From: Trichomonas tenax
Lineage: Eukaryota > Parabasalia > Trichomonadida > Trichomonadidae
Length of the DNA: 18,224 nucleotides
Reading direction: 5' to 3'
Assembly (NCBI GenBank): GCA_023091735.1
Contig: JALKBU010001024.1
Coordinates: 1-18,224 of the forward strand
How positions within the stretch are numbered: position 1 is the stretch's first letter; every line of letters starts with the position of its first letter. The notes under the pieces are model-generated. The model had not been told where the DNA came from and did no database searches. It saw only the letters and a program-made list of their open reading frames with translations. Below, piece after piece: positions 1 to 7,580 of this stretch. Position numbers and translations under genes: made by a program.

Positions 1-1043
1 TTATATATCCACAGCATTTTAGATGGGAAAATTTTTCATTTGCCACCAAAATTAGACCTTAAATATTCATACTGGTGGAGAAAAATCGAGATGTTTGAGT
101 AGGCGTAGAAAATTCAGTGACGCCGAAGCGTTTTAACTCTCAAATTTGGTTTTTAGCGACCAAAATTGGCAAAATTAGCATTATCATTATGTAAATGTTA
201 TAATAAACCATATTTTAAAAAGCGAATAAGGTTAAAAGTCACATTTTTCACAATTTATTTGACACTGTTTACATTAATAAAATAGTATATGTGATACTAA
301 TTATTTTTCCATCGTTTTTATTTTTGAATACTTTATTTTTATTTCATCATATTCATTGGCTATGAGTATAAGTTGGTGCATCACATTAAAAACATGTAAT
401 ATGGGCATACATCTATGCATATTGTCGTCTCCGCAATGATTTCGTATATTTATTAATTAAGATACTGAACAATTATTCAATTAGGAGCTTATATTATTTG
501 TAATATATTACTATGTTGTTGGTATGCGATATATTTATAATAAATATTGCTATTTACTCAATAATAAGCTGGTATCAAATTGTTAATAAAAAATATGAAA
601 CGATATTATATATATTTAACGCTACAACTATGTATGGCATCACATAAGAGTTATATTTGCCCATACATGTTTGATCTAGTTCTGACCCCCAGAGTTGATA
701 CACTTCTGAAAAAATGAAAATCACGATGAAATTTTATTTCAAAAATAATCTAAGGAAACAATTCATATTATCGATTATTAGTTAGATCTTATATTATATA
801 TCGCAAAAGTTTATTTTCGGTCTTGTTTTCAATAAAAATCAGCAAAAACTCTATTTCTAGCATTTATACATAATATAGATGCTATAAATCACAATAAAAT
901 AGCTTTACAATTTCACAAGGTGTGAAACTAATTTTGTTTTTTTGTTGATAATTAAGTTAATTTCATCATGCAATATCCAAATTTTTTCCAAAAATTGATA
1001 TTAAAATCGGGTGTGATGTCACCTTTTATCTTCACAACAAAGA
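1..1043. other. Gene-free AT-rich spacer upstream of the EF-hand gene
   Basis: No open reading frame of useful length and no RNA gene was seen. The stretch is very AT-rich with short TA runs. An imperfect direct repeat of about 35 bp (378-412 and 637-668) shares GCATCACAT at its left end and a CATACAT block at its right end. The promoter of the EF-hand gene lies at the right edge. Confidence 0.6.
1032..1036 (+). promoter_or_regulatory. Initiator (Inr)-like element of the EF-hand gene
   Basis: TCACA fits the trichomonad initiator core TCA(+1)-Y-W. The predicted first transcribed base, A1034, lies 10 nt upstream of the ATG, within the very short 5' UTR range known for Trichomonas genes. The core motif is only 5 bp, so position relative to the ATG is the main support. 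Confidence 0.5.
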
Positions 1044-1277
1044 ATGGAAACACGCAATCAGAAAGCGATCACAGAGGTCTTCAATCAGTATGATACCGAT
1101 AAGAACGGCAAACTCGACCGCCAGCAGCTTAAGGATTGCATCAAAGACTTAAATGGAAGAGAATTAGACGATACCGAATTAAATCAAATTTTCTCGTTAA
1201 TGAATGGCGAAAAGGATGGTTTCGTTCACCTCTCAGAGTTCGTTAAAGTCATGGAACAGTTCTTCAAGTTCTGCTAA
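1044..1277 (+). CDS. Small two-EF-hand calcium-binding protein (77 aa)
   Basis: This is a calmodulin/centrin-like single EF-hand pair, about half the length of calmodulin, with no signal peptide or membrane segment, so it is probably a cytosolic Ca2+ sensor or buffer. EF-hand 1 has a loop at residues 17-28 with D17, D19, N21, G22 and D25 in place, but the last ligand position (28) is Gln instead of Glu. EF-hand 2 has a loop at residues 54-65 with N54, E56, D58, G59 and E65; Asn at loop position 1 and Glu at position 3 are tolerated variants. Both loops therefore keep most ligands, with possibly weakened affinity at site 1. The ATG sits 10 nt after a good Inr element. The stop codon continues into TAAA, the usual trichomonad polyadenylation signal. 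A target protein cannot be inferred. Confidence 0.88.
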   Translation: METRNQKAITEVFNQYDTDKNGKLDRQQLKDCIKDLNGRELDDTELNQIFSLMNGEKDGFVHLSEFVKVMEQFFKFC

Positions 1278-1872
1278 ATCCTTTTTTAACTTTAATATAA
1301 AAAACATTTGTCGAGTGACAGATATTTGTTTCTTACGCCAAGACAATGGCAAGAAATTTATATAAATACCTTGATTTATTTACCATTACGAAATGTTTTT
1401 CATTGAAATTGGGAATACATTCGATCATCGATGAAGGGTTTTGTGATTAATCGCTGATAGCATGATTCTCATTTCTACGAACCTGTGCATAACATATACA
1501 TATACATCAGAGCTCACATTATAACGACAAAAAGATGATATTAATCGTATATATTTTCTATGAGTAATATATATTTTTGGATTTAAATTTTATCTGAGAA
1601 CAATATACACATAGTGAAAACATTGACGATATCATCTATACAAAATGTTTTTCCAATAAGAATTCTTCAACAAATGACATGTAAAATGAATATTTGCTAA
1701 ATATATCAATCCTTGACAAGTATAATTTTTATATGTCAAAAACAAACGACATGTAAATTCAAAATTGTCAAAATCCATTTTTCAAATGTTTTCATATGTG
1801 ATTAATGCTATGTTAATCAAAATTCAATTAATTTTGGAAAAAAGAATTTCGGGCAAAGCGATAAAAAACAAA
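1278..1872. other. AT-rich spacer and leader region before the glucosidase II beta gene
   Basis: No credible gene is visible. The glucosidase II beta reading frame stays open upstream of its chosen start, from about 1765, with in-frame ATGs at 1786 and 1810. Two palindromic-core motifs, TGACATGT (1675-1682) and CGACATGT (1747-1754), lie here and recur at the right end of the window. I see no good Inr immediately before the chosen ATG at 1873. Confidence 0.45.
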
Positions 1873-3387
1873 ATGTTTTTTGTTTTATTTTCATTTTCTC
1901 TTTCTGATCCTTTCGGAATAGACCCGAAACTTTCAGAAGAGTACAGACTCGCCGTAAACCAGGCAAACAACAGCTTTACATGCTTAGATCAGTCACTTAC
2001 GATTCCTCTCTCTGCTTTAAACGACGGAAAATGCGACTGCCCAGACAATTCTGATGAGCCTGGCACATCTGCGTGCTTGAATGGCCACTTTTACTGCCAC
2101 AATGAGGGTGGAAAGGCAAAATCGATTCCTTCTCACAAAGTAGGCGACGGAATTTGTGATTGCTGCGATGGATCTGATGAGTTCGACAACCCTCAAGCAC
2201 AATGCCCTAACGTTTGTGCTGCTATGGTTGAAAAAGCAGCTGAATCAAGAGAATCTATTTACACAAAGATCAGGGCAGGTATCCGCCGCAAGAAGGAGAG
2301 TCTCAAGGAGACAGAAATTACATATCCACAAGCACAGCGTGAATTACTCGAACTTCGTGATGAGATGAAGAAATTCCAGCACGAATTAGACGTTCTCGAC
2401 CGCAAGCGCCGCGAGAAGAAGCAGATCTGGAAGTGGGAGAAGCGCGCTGCACAGGGTATCACACCAGAAATGCATGCTGAAAAGGAGCGCAGGAAGCACG
2501 ATTATATCAACAAGCCATCAAAGAAAGTTCACGTTGAGGAAGAGATCCCTGACCCAGACGGCCTCCATGTTCCATTCAACGAAGCTCTTGACAACATCGA
2601 CTGGGAAGTGGATGAAGGAATTGAAGAATTAATCTTCCATGCGACACCACGTCCTAAACCGGTCCGCCGCAATGATCAGCGCAACGACCACCCAGGCCAC
2701 GACCATGAAGACACTCGTATCCGCCACCGCCAGGAGAAGTGGAAGAAGATGAGGAAGGCGGAGAAGGAGCGCTTGCAGAACAACGCCAAGGAACAGATTT
2801 CTTTCCTCGACAAGGCCAAGGAGCGTGTAAAGGAAATCGGTTCTAAGGTCTTCGGCGGTGATCAGCCAAAGTCTTATCAGGAATATATGGCTGTCGAGCA
2901 CGAGATCGAGGCACTCAGAAACCACGAGTCAGACACACGTATCCAGATCATGCACCTTGAGGATAAGTTTAAGCACAATATGGGTAAGGATAATGTTTGG
3001 TGGCCACTTTCACAAGCTTCCTTCGAACTCTCAAAGGACAACAACGACTACAAGATCACAATGTTCGGCGCTCTTATGCAGAGAACAACAGGCGCAGCAT
3101 GGTACGGAACTGCATACGGTGAATTCAGACGTTTCAACGAAACAGGAAGAACAATGCTCTACGAGGGCGGTAACATGTGCTGGGAGGGTGACCCAAGAAG
3201 GACAGAAGTGTATTTGTACTGTGGCCCAACTCACAAGTTCCTTGATATGGAAGAAACAGACAGATGCGTTTTTAGAGCCCACTTCGAGACACCGCTTTGC
3301 TGCACTGATGACTACATCGACTGGATTAAGAACATGTCTGATTTAGATCTCGCAGACTTTGTTTCACAGTGGGGCAACGCCGAGTAA
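1873..3387 (+). CDS. Glucosidase II beta subunit (GTB1/PRKCSH-type), ER
   Basis: The family member is the non-catalytic beta subunit that binds mannose on N-glycans and helps the alpha subunit trim glucose in the ER lumen as part of the calnexin/UGGT folding cycle. Numbering is from the ATG at 1873 (504 aa). Residues 1-11 are a short hydrophobic signal peptide, followed by the mature-end PFGIDP that resembles the family's P-x-G-V-x-P. Two cysteine-rich LDL-receptor class A-like repeats follow at about 37-115, with CDCPDNSDEPG and CDCCDGSDE calcium-binding motifs. A basic, charged coiled-coil region spans about 120-365. The MRH lectin domain is at about 374-477, with GGNMCWEGDPRR, YCG and a terminal CC. 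The first MRH cysteine pair is absent and the protein ends NAE without an HDEL-type signal. I chose 1873 rather than the ATGs at 1786 or 1810 because only this start places the hydrophobic segment at the N terminus. Codon use is rich in AAG and CGC, suggesting good expression. The stop overlaps TAAA. Confidence 0.9.
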   Translation: MFFVLFSFSLSDPFGIDPKLSEEYRLAVNQANNSFTCLDQSLTIPLSALNDGKCDCPDNSDEPGTSACLNGHFYCHNEGGKAKSIPSHKVGDGICDCCDGSDEFDNPQAQCPNVCAAMVEKAAESRESIYTKIRAGIRRKKESLKETEITYPQAQRELLELRDEMKKFQHELDVLDRKRREKKQIWKWEKRAAQGITPEMHAEKERRKHDYINKPSKKVHVEEEIPDPDGLHVPFNEALDNIDWEVDEGIEELIFHATPRPKPVRRNDQRNDHPGHDHEDTRIRHRQEKWKKMRKAEKERLQNNAKEQISFLDKAKERVKEIGSKVFGGDQPKSYQEYMAVEHEIEALRNHESDTRIQIMHLEDKFKHNMGKDNVWWPLSQASFELSKDNNDYKITMFGALMQRTTGAAWYGTAYGEFRRFNETGRTMLYEGGNMCWEGDPRRTEVYLYCGPTHKFLDMEETDRCVFRAHFETPLCCTDDYIDWIKNMSDLDLADFVSQWGNAE

Positions 3388-3660
3388 AGTATTTATATTA
3401 AATGATATAATATAATGATATATTTTCGAAAATAATTGTGTTGTTAGTCTGTTCATGCACTATTATCAAATTAGCATGATTCTTAATAAGCTATATTCGA
3501 CTCTTTAAAAAATGCGCCGATCATTTTATTAAGCAAAGAAAAATGATTAATTTCTGCAACAAAAATCGGTGCGAGAAAATATGTTTTTGATTATTCAGTT
3601 ATACTACTATATATAAATATGATATTTTCAAAAACATGTTAAATAATTGTTTAAAAAAAA

Positions 3661-5070
3661 TTAAAGACCGAACAATTCCTTCTTCAAGCGAAGGAGCTTA
3701 GACAGGATATCAAATATTCTTGGTGTCACACCAAGTTCACCCGGTGACAAAAGAGGATTATTATCGAGTGCTTTGATACACTGAACAGTTTTCTCCAGAC
3801 CAAGAATTTTCTCGAGTCCATATGTAACCTTTTCTATTTCGTCAGCAGACGGCCTCAGCTCGTCATGTGAGCTATTGACCGAGTTCGCTGAGTTCAACAA
3901 AAGGCGCTTCTGTCTTGGTTGTTTCTTGACTTGCTTCAATCTCTTATTAAATTCGGCTCCGTGTTTCGCTAGATCGCCTTTCTGCTCGTTCCACTTCTTC
4001 GCAGCGAGTTTGGAGTTCGCGCGCTGTTTCTGCTGATAGGCTATTTTGGCTTCCTTGCGTTCCTGAAGGATTTGTTCAACTCGTTCTTTCTCTTCGATTG
4101 CAACTCTTTCAGCTTCCTGAATTGAAGCAAAATCTGGGTCACGCCAGTGTTTTCTGGCACAGTTGTCGAGTAATCTTCCTGGTGTTATAGGAGCAGATGT
4201 CTCTATTGGAGGAAGATCCTCAAAATCGAGGTCAAAATTTTCATCACCAGCATCTTCATTTTCGTGATCAGATGATGGTCTCCAATCATATGCAGTGAGC
4301 TGTATTCGCTTTGCTGTTGTGAATCTATCGAGAATATCACCAATATCGGGGAAAGAAAGACAATCTTCGACATTTGGTCTGCAGTTTGGATCTTCAGAAA
4401 GCAAATTCTCAATGAGCGCATCAAGAGATGGCTGGCTCTCGGATATCATCTCACCAGGCCTTGGCAGCCTCAATTCGCACATCTCGAAAATTATTAAACC
4501 AAGAGAATACATATCTGTCATCTGGTTATGCGGAAGTCCTTTCTTCATCTCAGGGCTCATGTAATTCGGTGTGCCGCACGATCCTTTGGCAGATCCTGAG
4601 CCAACAGATTCAGAGACACCAAAATCGATGAGTTGAATGCGATTTGATTTTTCCTTGCAAAATAATATATTAGATGGAGACAAATCACGATGCGCGTAGC
4701 CTCGTTTGTGTATTTCTTTCAATGCAAGTAATAGTTGTGTTGTTACTTCGATAATTTCATTGAATGTGAATGGATTATCCGGCGTTTTCGACGCTATTTT
4801 GAGCCTTAGAGAGCCTCCGAGACAAGGATCCATCAAAATTCCGCAAGATTCAGGCGTTCTGTAAACATCGTAGAGTTTTACAATGAACGGAGAGCTAACG
4901 AGATTCATGAGATCGATTTCCTTTTCAGATGTTGCTATTGCTGCAGGAGTTTCAAAAACTTTCATCGCAAAAAGGACTCCGTCGTCCTCCCTCTGAAGCA
5001 GCTCGACACGGCCGAAAGATCCGTCGCCGAGTCTCTCGAGTTGAGTAAATCCTGTTGGAAGAACGAACAT
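3661..5070 (-). CDS. NEK-like serine/threonine protein kinase with coiled-coil tail (469 aa)
   Basis: The N-terminal kinase domain covers about residues 5-250. It shows the glycine loop GDGSFG (15-20), the ATP lysine K37 in AMKVF, a likely helix-C glutamate at E51, HRD at 127-129 with catalytic D129 and N134, DFG at 149-151, and a GTPNYMSPE activation-loop end at 166-174. The helix-F aspartate is D186 and the late arginine R231. It thus appears catalytically competent, except that the usual lysine two residues after the catalytic aspartate (HRDLKxxN) is Ser131. An acidic linker (about 268-290) leads to a basic, E/K/Q-rich coiled coil (about 315-390) and a helical C terminus. A kinase followed by such a coiled coil recalls NEK family members, which act in mitotic, centrosomal and flagellar control; this subfamily call is tentative and a generic CAMK/ULK-like assignment is possible. 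The ATG is at 5070. A possible Inr, TCATT on the minus strand, lies at 5136-5140. Confidence 0.88.
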   Translation of the reverse strand: MFVLPTGFTQLERLGDGSFGRVELLQREDDGVLFAMKVFETPAAIATSEKEIDLMNLVSSPFIVKLYDVYRTPESCGILMDPCLGGSLRLKIASKTPDNPFTFNEIIEVTTQLLLALKEIHKRGYAHRDLSPSNILFCKEKSNRIQLIDFGVSESVGSGSAKGSCGTPNYMSPEMKKGLPHNQMTDMYSLGLIIFEMCELRLPRPGEMISESQPSLDALIENLLSEDPNCRPNVEDCLSFPDIGDILDRFTTAKRIQLTAYDWRPSSDHENEDAGDENFDLDFEDLPPIETSAPITPGRLLDNCARKHWRDPDFASIQEAERVAIEEKERVEQILQERKEAKIAYQQKQRANSKLAAKKWNEQKGDLAKHGAEFNKRLKQVKKQPRQKRLLLNSANSVNSSHDELRPSADEIEKVTYGLEKILGLEKTVQCIKALDNNPLLSPGELGVTPRIFDILSKLLRLKKELFGL

Positions 5071-5768
5071 TTTTTATTTATTTTTCTCAAATTCGACAAA
5101 AATAAACTTTATAAAAAATCTCAAATATACGTTGAAATGATATATTATGTCACATGATGAATATTTACAATATTCTCCTACAGCACAACTTATGTCTATA
5201 AAGACAGACCTTAATTTCAGCATCAAATACCTGAGCACAGTGTAGTCTAGCCATTAGCTACCATCGATTGCCAAGCAATACGCTAAATTTCATTGGACAG
5301 TATTGATAAAGTAGCAAAACACATCACGATTATGCTGGATGGCCACTGAAAAATCAACGCAATGCATTACAGCCAAGCTGTGTAGTAATTTATTTGATAA
5401 ATTTTAATTTATGTTAACATATGAAGAGAACTCCTCCTAATATATATATACTATAAGTACATGGTTCTGTTAAAGTGAGTTACAATCTATGTGAGAGTGA
5501 ATGAGCATAATAATATTATATGGTTTTCGAGAAAGAAAATTGCGTGTTATCTCTAAAAATATACCGACATACATCAATGCAGCAGATATATTTAGACAAA
5601 GTACAATACGTATAACTATTGGTTAAAGCTGTAATGCCTGATAATAATCAGGTTAGCAAGATAATTATCTTTTATTGTTCTGCTTGTTTTTCTAGTTTTG
5701 AAAAACTGACATTGTAAATTTCCTTTTCATGAAAATATTAACGAGGGGAATCACTTTATTTTTAAAAA
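5071..5768. other. Divergent intergenic region (about 700 bp)
   Basis: This region separates two genes transcribed away from each other. It holds a minus-strand TCATTTC initiator-like match (about 5134-5140) for the kinase and a plus-strand Inr at 5751-5755. In the middle, about 5219-5345 is less AT-rich and contains small inverted repeats (ATTGC/GCAAT and CAATAC/GTATTG). I could not match that part to any known RNA. Confidence 0.5.
5751..5755 (+). promoter_or_regulatory. Initiator (Inr)-like element of the 478-aa membrane protein gene
   Basis: TCACT followed by a T-rich stretch matches the trichomonad initiator TCA(+1)-Y-W. The predicted start A5753 is 16 nt before the ATG, typical of the short 5' UTRs in this lineage. 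This is the best-positioned promoter element in the window and also supports the choice of start codon. Confidence 0.6.
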
Positions 5769-7205
5769 ATGAAAATCGCTCAGCCGAAGAAGTTCAGCCT
5801 TGCAGAGTTCGTCGGCAAGTGGACGAAGGAGACTAGCGACCTTATGGCTGTGTTTCTGTTCTCAGTGCAGATAATTTTCTGCGATGCGCTGACGAAATAC
5901 GGTGTCACTGCAGCAATTTGGGTCATTTACTGGGTGTGGAGAAGGGATAACTGGCTCGTTGCGATATACAATCTCATTCTGTTTTATTTCATTGGAAACG
6001 ACTATTTCGAATTATCAACTCGCTGTTTCTTGTTCTATTGTGCTTCAAACATCGCATTTCACATGAGCAAAAATACTGTAGCTACCATTTACGACATTTC
6101 ACTTATTCTTGTCTTTTTATTTTTCGGTGGATACGGATTCAGACAGAATAGAGATGTTTCAATTGTTTTGTTCGCTTCCCTGTTCTTCCCTATGTTCTTC
6201 GGCGACATACAGAACGATTTACTCAATGTTCACGTTTTCGCACCTTTTGCGGCCGCTGGAGTTCTTCTGTACTACGAAGACTTCGTGCGCGTGTTCCCAT
6301 TCCTTCTGTCCTTCATGGCGACCATCTGCCATTGGCCGGCGGAGTTTCCTACGTTCAAGAATACACGATATTCGCGGAATGTTATTTCTACGTTTATTCT
6401 CATTTTCTGCGCGTTCTATTATGAGTACAGGCAGGGCATCATCAGAGAATCGTATAATATTACGTATGACTCACTTCACATTTCTCCGATTTTGATTTCG
6501 TTATTTGTTTCATATTTGGGATTTGTTTTCTGGAACAAAGAGTACTCGAAACAATATAGATACGGATATTCGCAATTACATCACATTTGCTCTTTAATTA
6601 CGTCCATAATTATGATATTTGGTATAATTTTATATTTAATGGAGACAATTTACAAACTCTGGTATTTATCTCCTGTTGGATCTGACAGAAGCTCTATTGT
6701 ATTGACTGTTGTCATTCTTGTTTTAGGAGTTTCATTATATTTGATTTTTGATTGGAAAGATTTAGATAATATACATCAAATAATACATACACATATACAA
6801 ATTTTGATCCTTCAACATGCAGTTGTCTTATTATCGCATTTTATGATTTTATATTTCGACTTCTTCCGATTTGAATTCATTTCTCGCTTGCTTGTTGCAG
6901 CGTACTCACTTTATGTCTCATTCTCGCTTCTCAAATCATCAGTTTCTCTTTTACTCTTCCATCCAAATAATCGACGAGGAGAGTTATACAATGAAATATA
7001 CCAAATAATCGACGAGTTCTGCCACGTGAAGCACATTGATATTAGATATGGCTCAGAGAAGTGGGTTGTCGAAGCTAAATGCCAGCTGAAGGATCGAAAG
7101 ATGCGCGTTGGCGTACCATCAAAGTTTTATCATGAGAAGTTCAAGAAACTGAATATAGATGCAACAATTGAAATTATTGATGCACCACCGAAGCCAAATT
7201 ATTAA
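5769..7205 (+). CDS. Polytopic membrane protein of unknown function (478 aa)
   Basis: I do not recognise this family. By eye, hydrophobic segments at about residues 24-41, 45-57, 62-75, 85-98, 104-121, 128-144, 153-168, 173-187, 204-218, 238-255, 272-293, 308-327, 342-362 and 370-397 give roughly 12 to 14 membrane passes. Charged linkers are short and aromatic residues are abundant. No signal peptide is apparent; the first 20 residues are basic. The last 75 residues (about 402-478) are hydrophilic and look like a small alpha/beta domain; the shape resembles the cytosolic tail of some ion transporters, but I see no signature to support a transporter call. One N-glycosylation sequon (NIT, N230) sits in a predicted loop. 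The start is supported by an Inr 16 nt upstream, and the stop overlaps TAAA. It converges with the large membrane protein gene that follows. Confidence 0.8.
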   Translation: MKIAQPKKFSLAEFVGKWTKETSDLMAVFLFSVQIIFCDALTKYGVTAAIWVIYWVWRRDNWLVAIYNLILFYFIGNDYFELSTRCFLFYCASNIAFHMSKNTVATIYDISLILVFLFFGGYGFRQNRDVSIVLFASLFFPMFFGDIQNDLLNVHVFAPFAAAGVLLYYEDFVRVFPFLLSFMATICHWPAEFPTFKNTRYSRNVISTFILIFCAFYYEYRQGIIRESYNITYDSLHISPILISLFVSYLGFVFWNKEYSKQYRYGYSQLHHICSLITSIIMIFGIILYLMETIYKLWYLSPVGSDRSSIVLTVVILVLGVSLYLIFDWKDLDNIHQIIHTHIQILILQHAVVLLSHFMILYFDFFRFEFISRLLVAAYSLYVSFSLLKSSVSLLLFHPNNRRGELYNEIYQIIDEFCHVKHIDIRYGSEKWVVEAKCQLKDRKMRVGVPSKFYHEKFKKLNIDATIEIIDAPPKPNY

Positions 7206-7580
7206 ATTTGTTTTGTTTTGTTTCAATATATATATAAAAGTTTTTCAAAATGAGGAAATATTTCCTGCGTTGACACGCAAAATAATATTGATCGTCATTT
7301 TGCAGCTTTCAATCAATTCAAATGACTTACAAAAGCATTTTCCATTTTTTAATCACGAATATCAAACTATGAATTCACGATTTCCTATGTTTTTGATTGA
7401 ATAGAGTCATGATTGGTAAACATTTCTATGCATATCATTCCGGAAAGAAAATTTTTCATGATTTGAAAAACAATTTCTTTTGAAATATATCAGTTAGGAC
7501 AGGGAGTCAAACATAAGATAATTTTCATTAATAATTTTTAACTAAAACAAACAAACAAATTTAAAATATAATCTAGAAAA
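7206..7580. other. Convergent intergenic region
   Basis: This is about 375 bp between the 3' ends of two converging genes. It is AT-rich, and only a short reading frame without support is open here. I see no RNA gene, repeat or promoter-like element. Confidence 0.55.

Noticed and set aside
1765..1872. Upstream extension of the glucosidase II beta frame, opening at 1765
   Set aside because: The codon at 1765 is TTG, not ATG. The in-frame ATGs at 1786 and 1810 would bury the signal peptide about 20 to 30 residues inside the protein, and their leader sequence looks like spacer. 1873 is preferred.
2629..2925. 98-aa frame on the minus strand inside the glucosidase gene
   Set aside because: It is a shadow of the codon-biased, charged coiled-coil region. 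It lacks promoter and family signals, and the plus-strand protein is clearly real.
5154..5234. Possible C/D box snoRNA (ATGATGA at 5154 and CTGA at 5231)
   Set aside because: The box spacing is suitable, but no good terminal stem brackets the boxes and no internal C'/D' pair is convincing. Such short motifs are common by chance in AT-rich DNA.
5219..5345. Possible small structured RNA with AGTGTAGT, resembling part of U2 snRNA
   Set aside because: Only a short match is present, and the rest of the U2 consensus, including the branch-site recognition region, is absent on both strands.
5769..7205. Cation-efflux or other transporter identity for the 478-aa membrane protein
   Set aside because: The membrane layout and a small soluble tail are suggestive, but no metal-binding HxxxD-type pair or other family signature is visible, so no function was assigned.
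7159..7404. 81-aa frame overlapping the end of the 478-aa membrane gene
   Set aside because: Most of it lies in AT-rich spacer. It has no Inr, no recognisable domain and a low-complexity composition.
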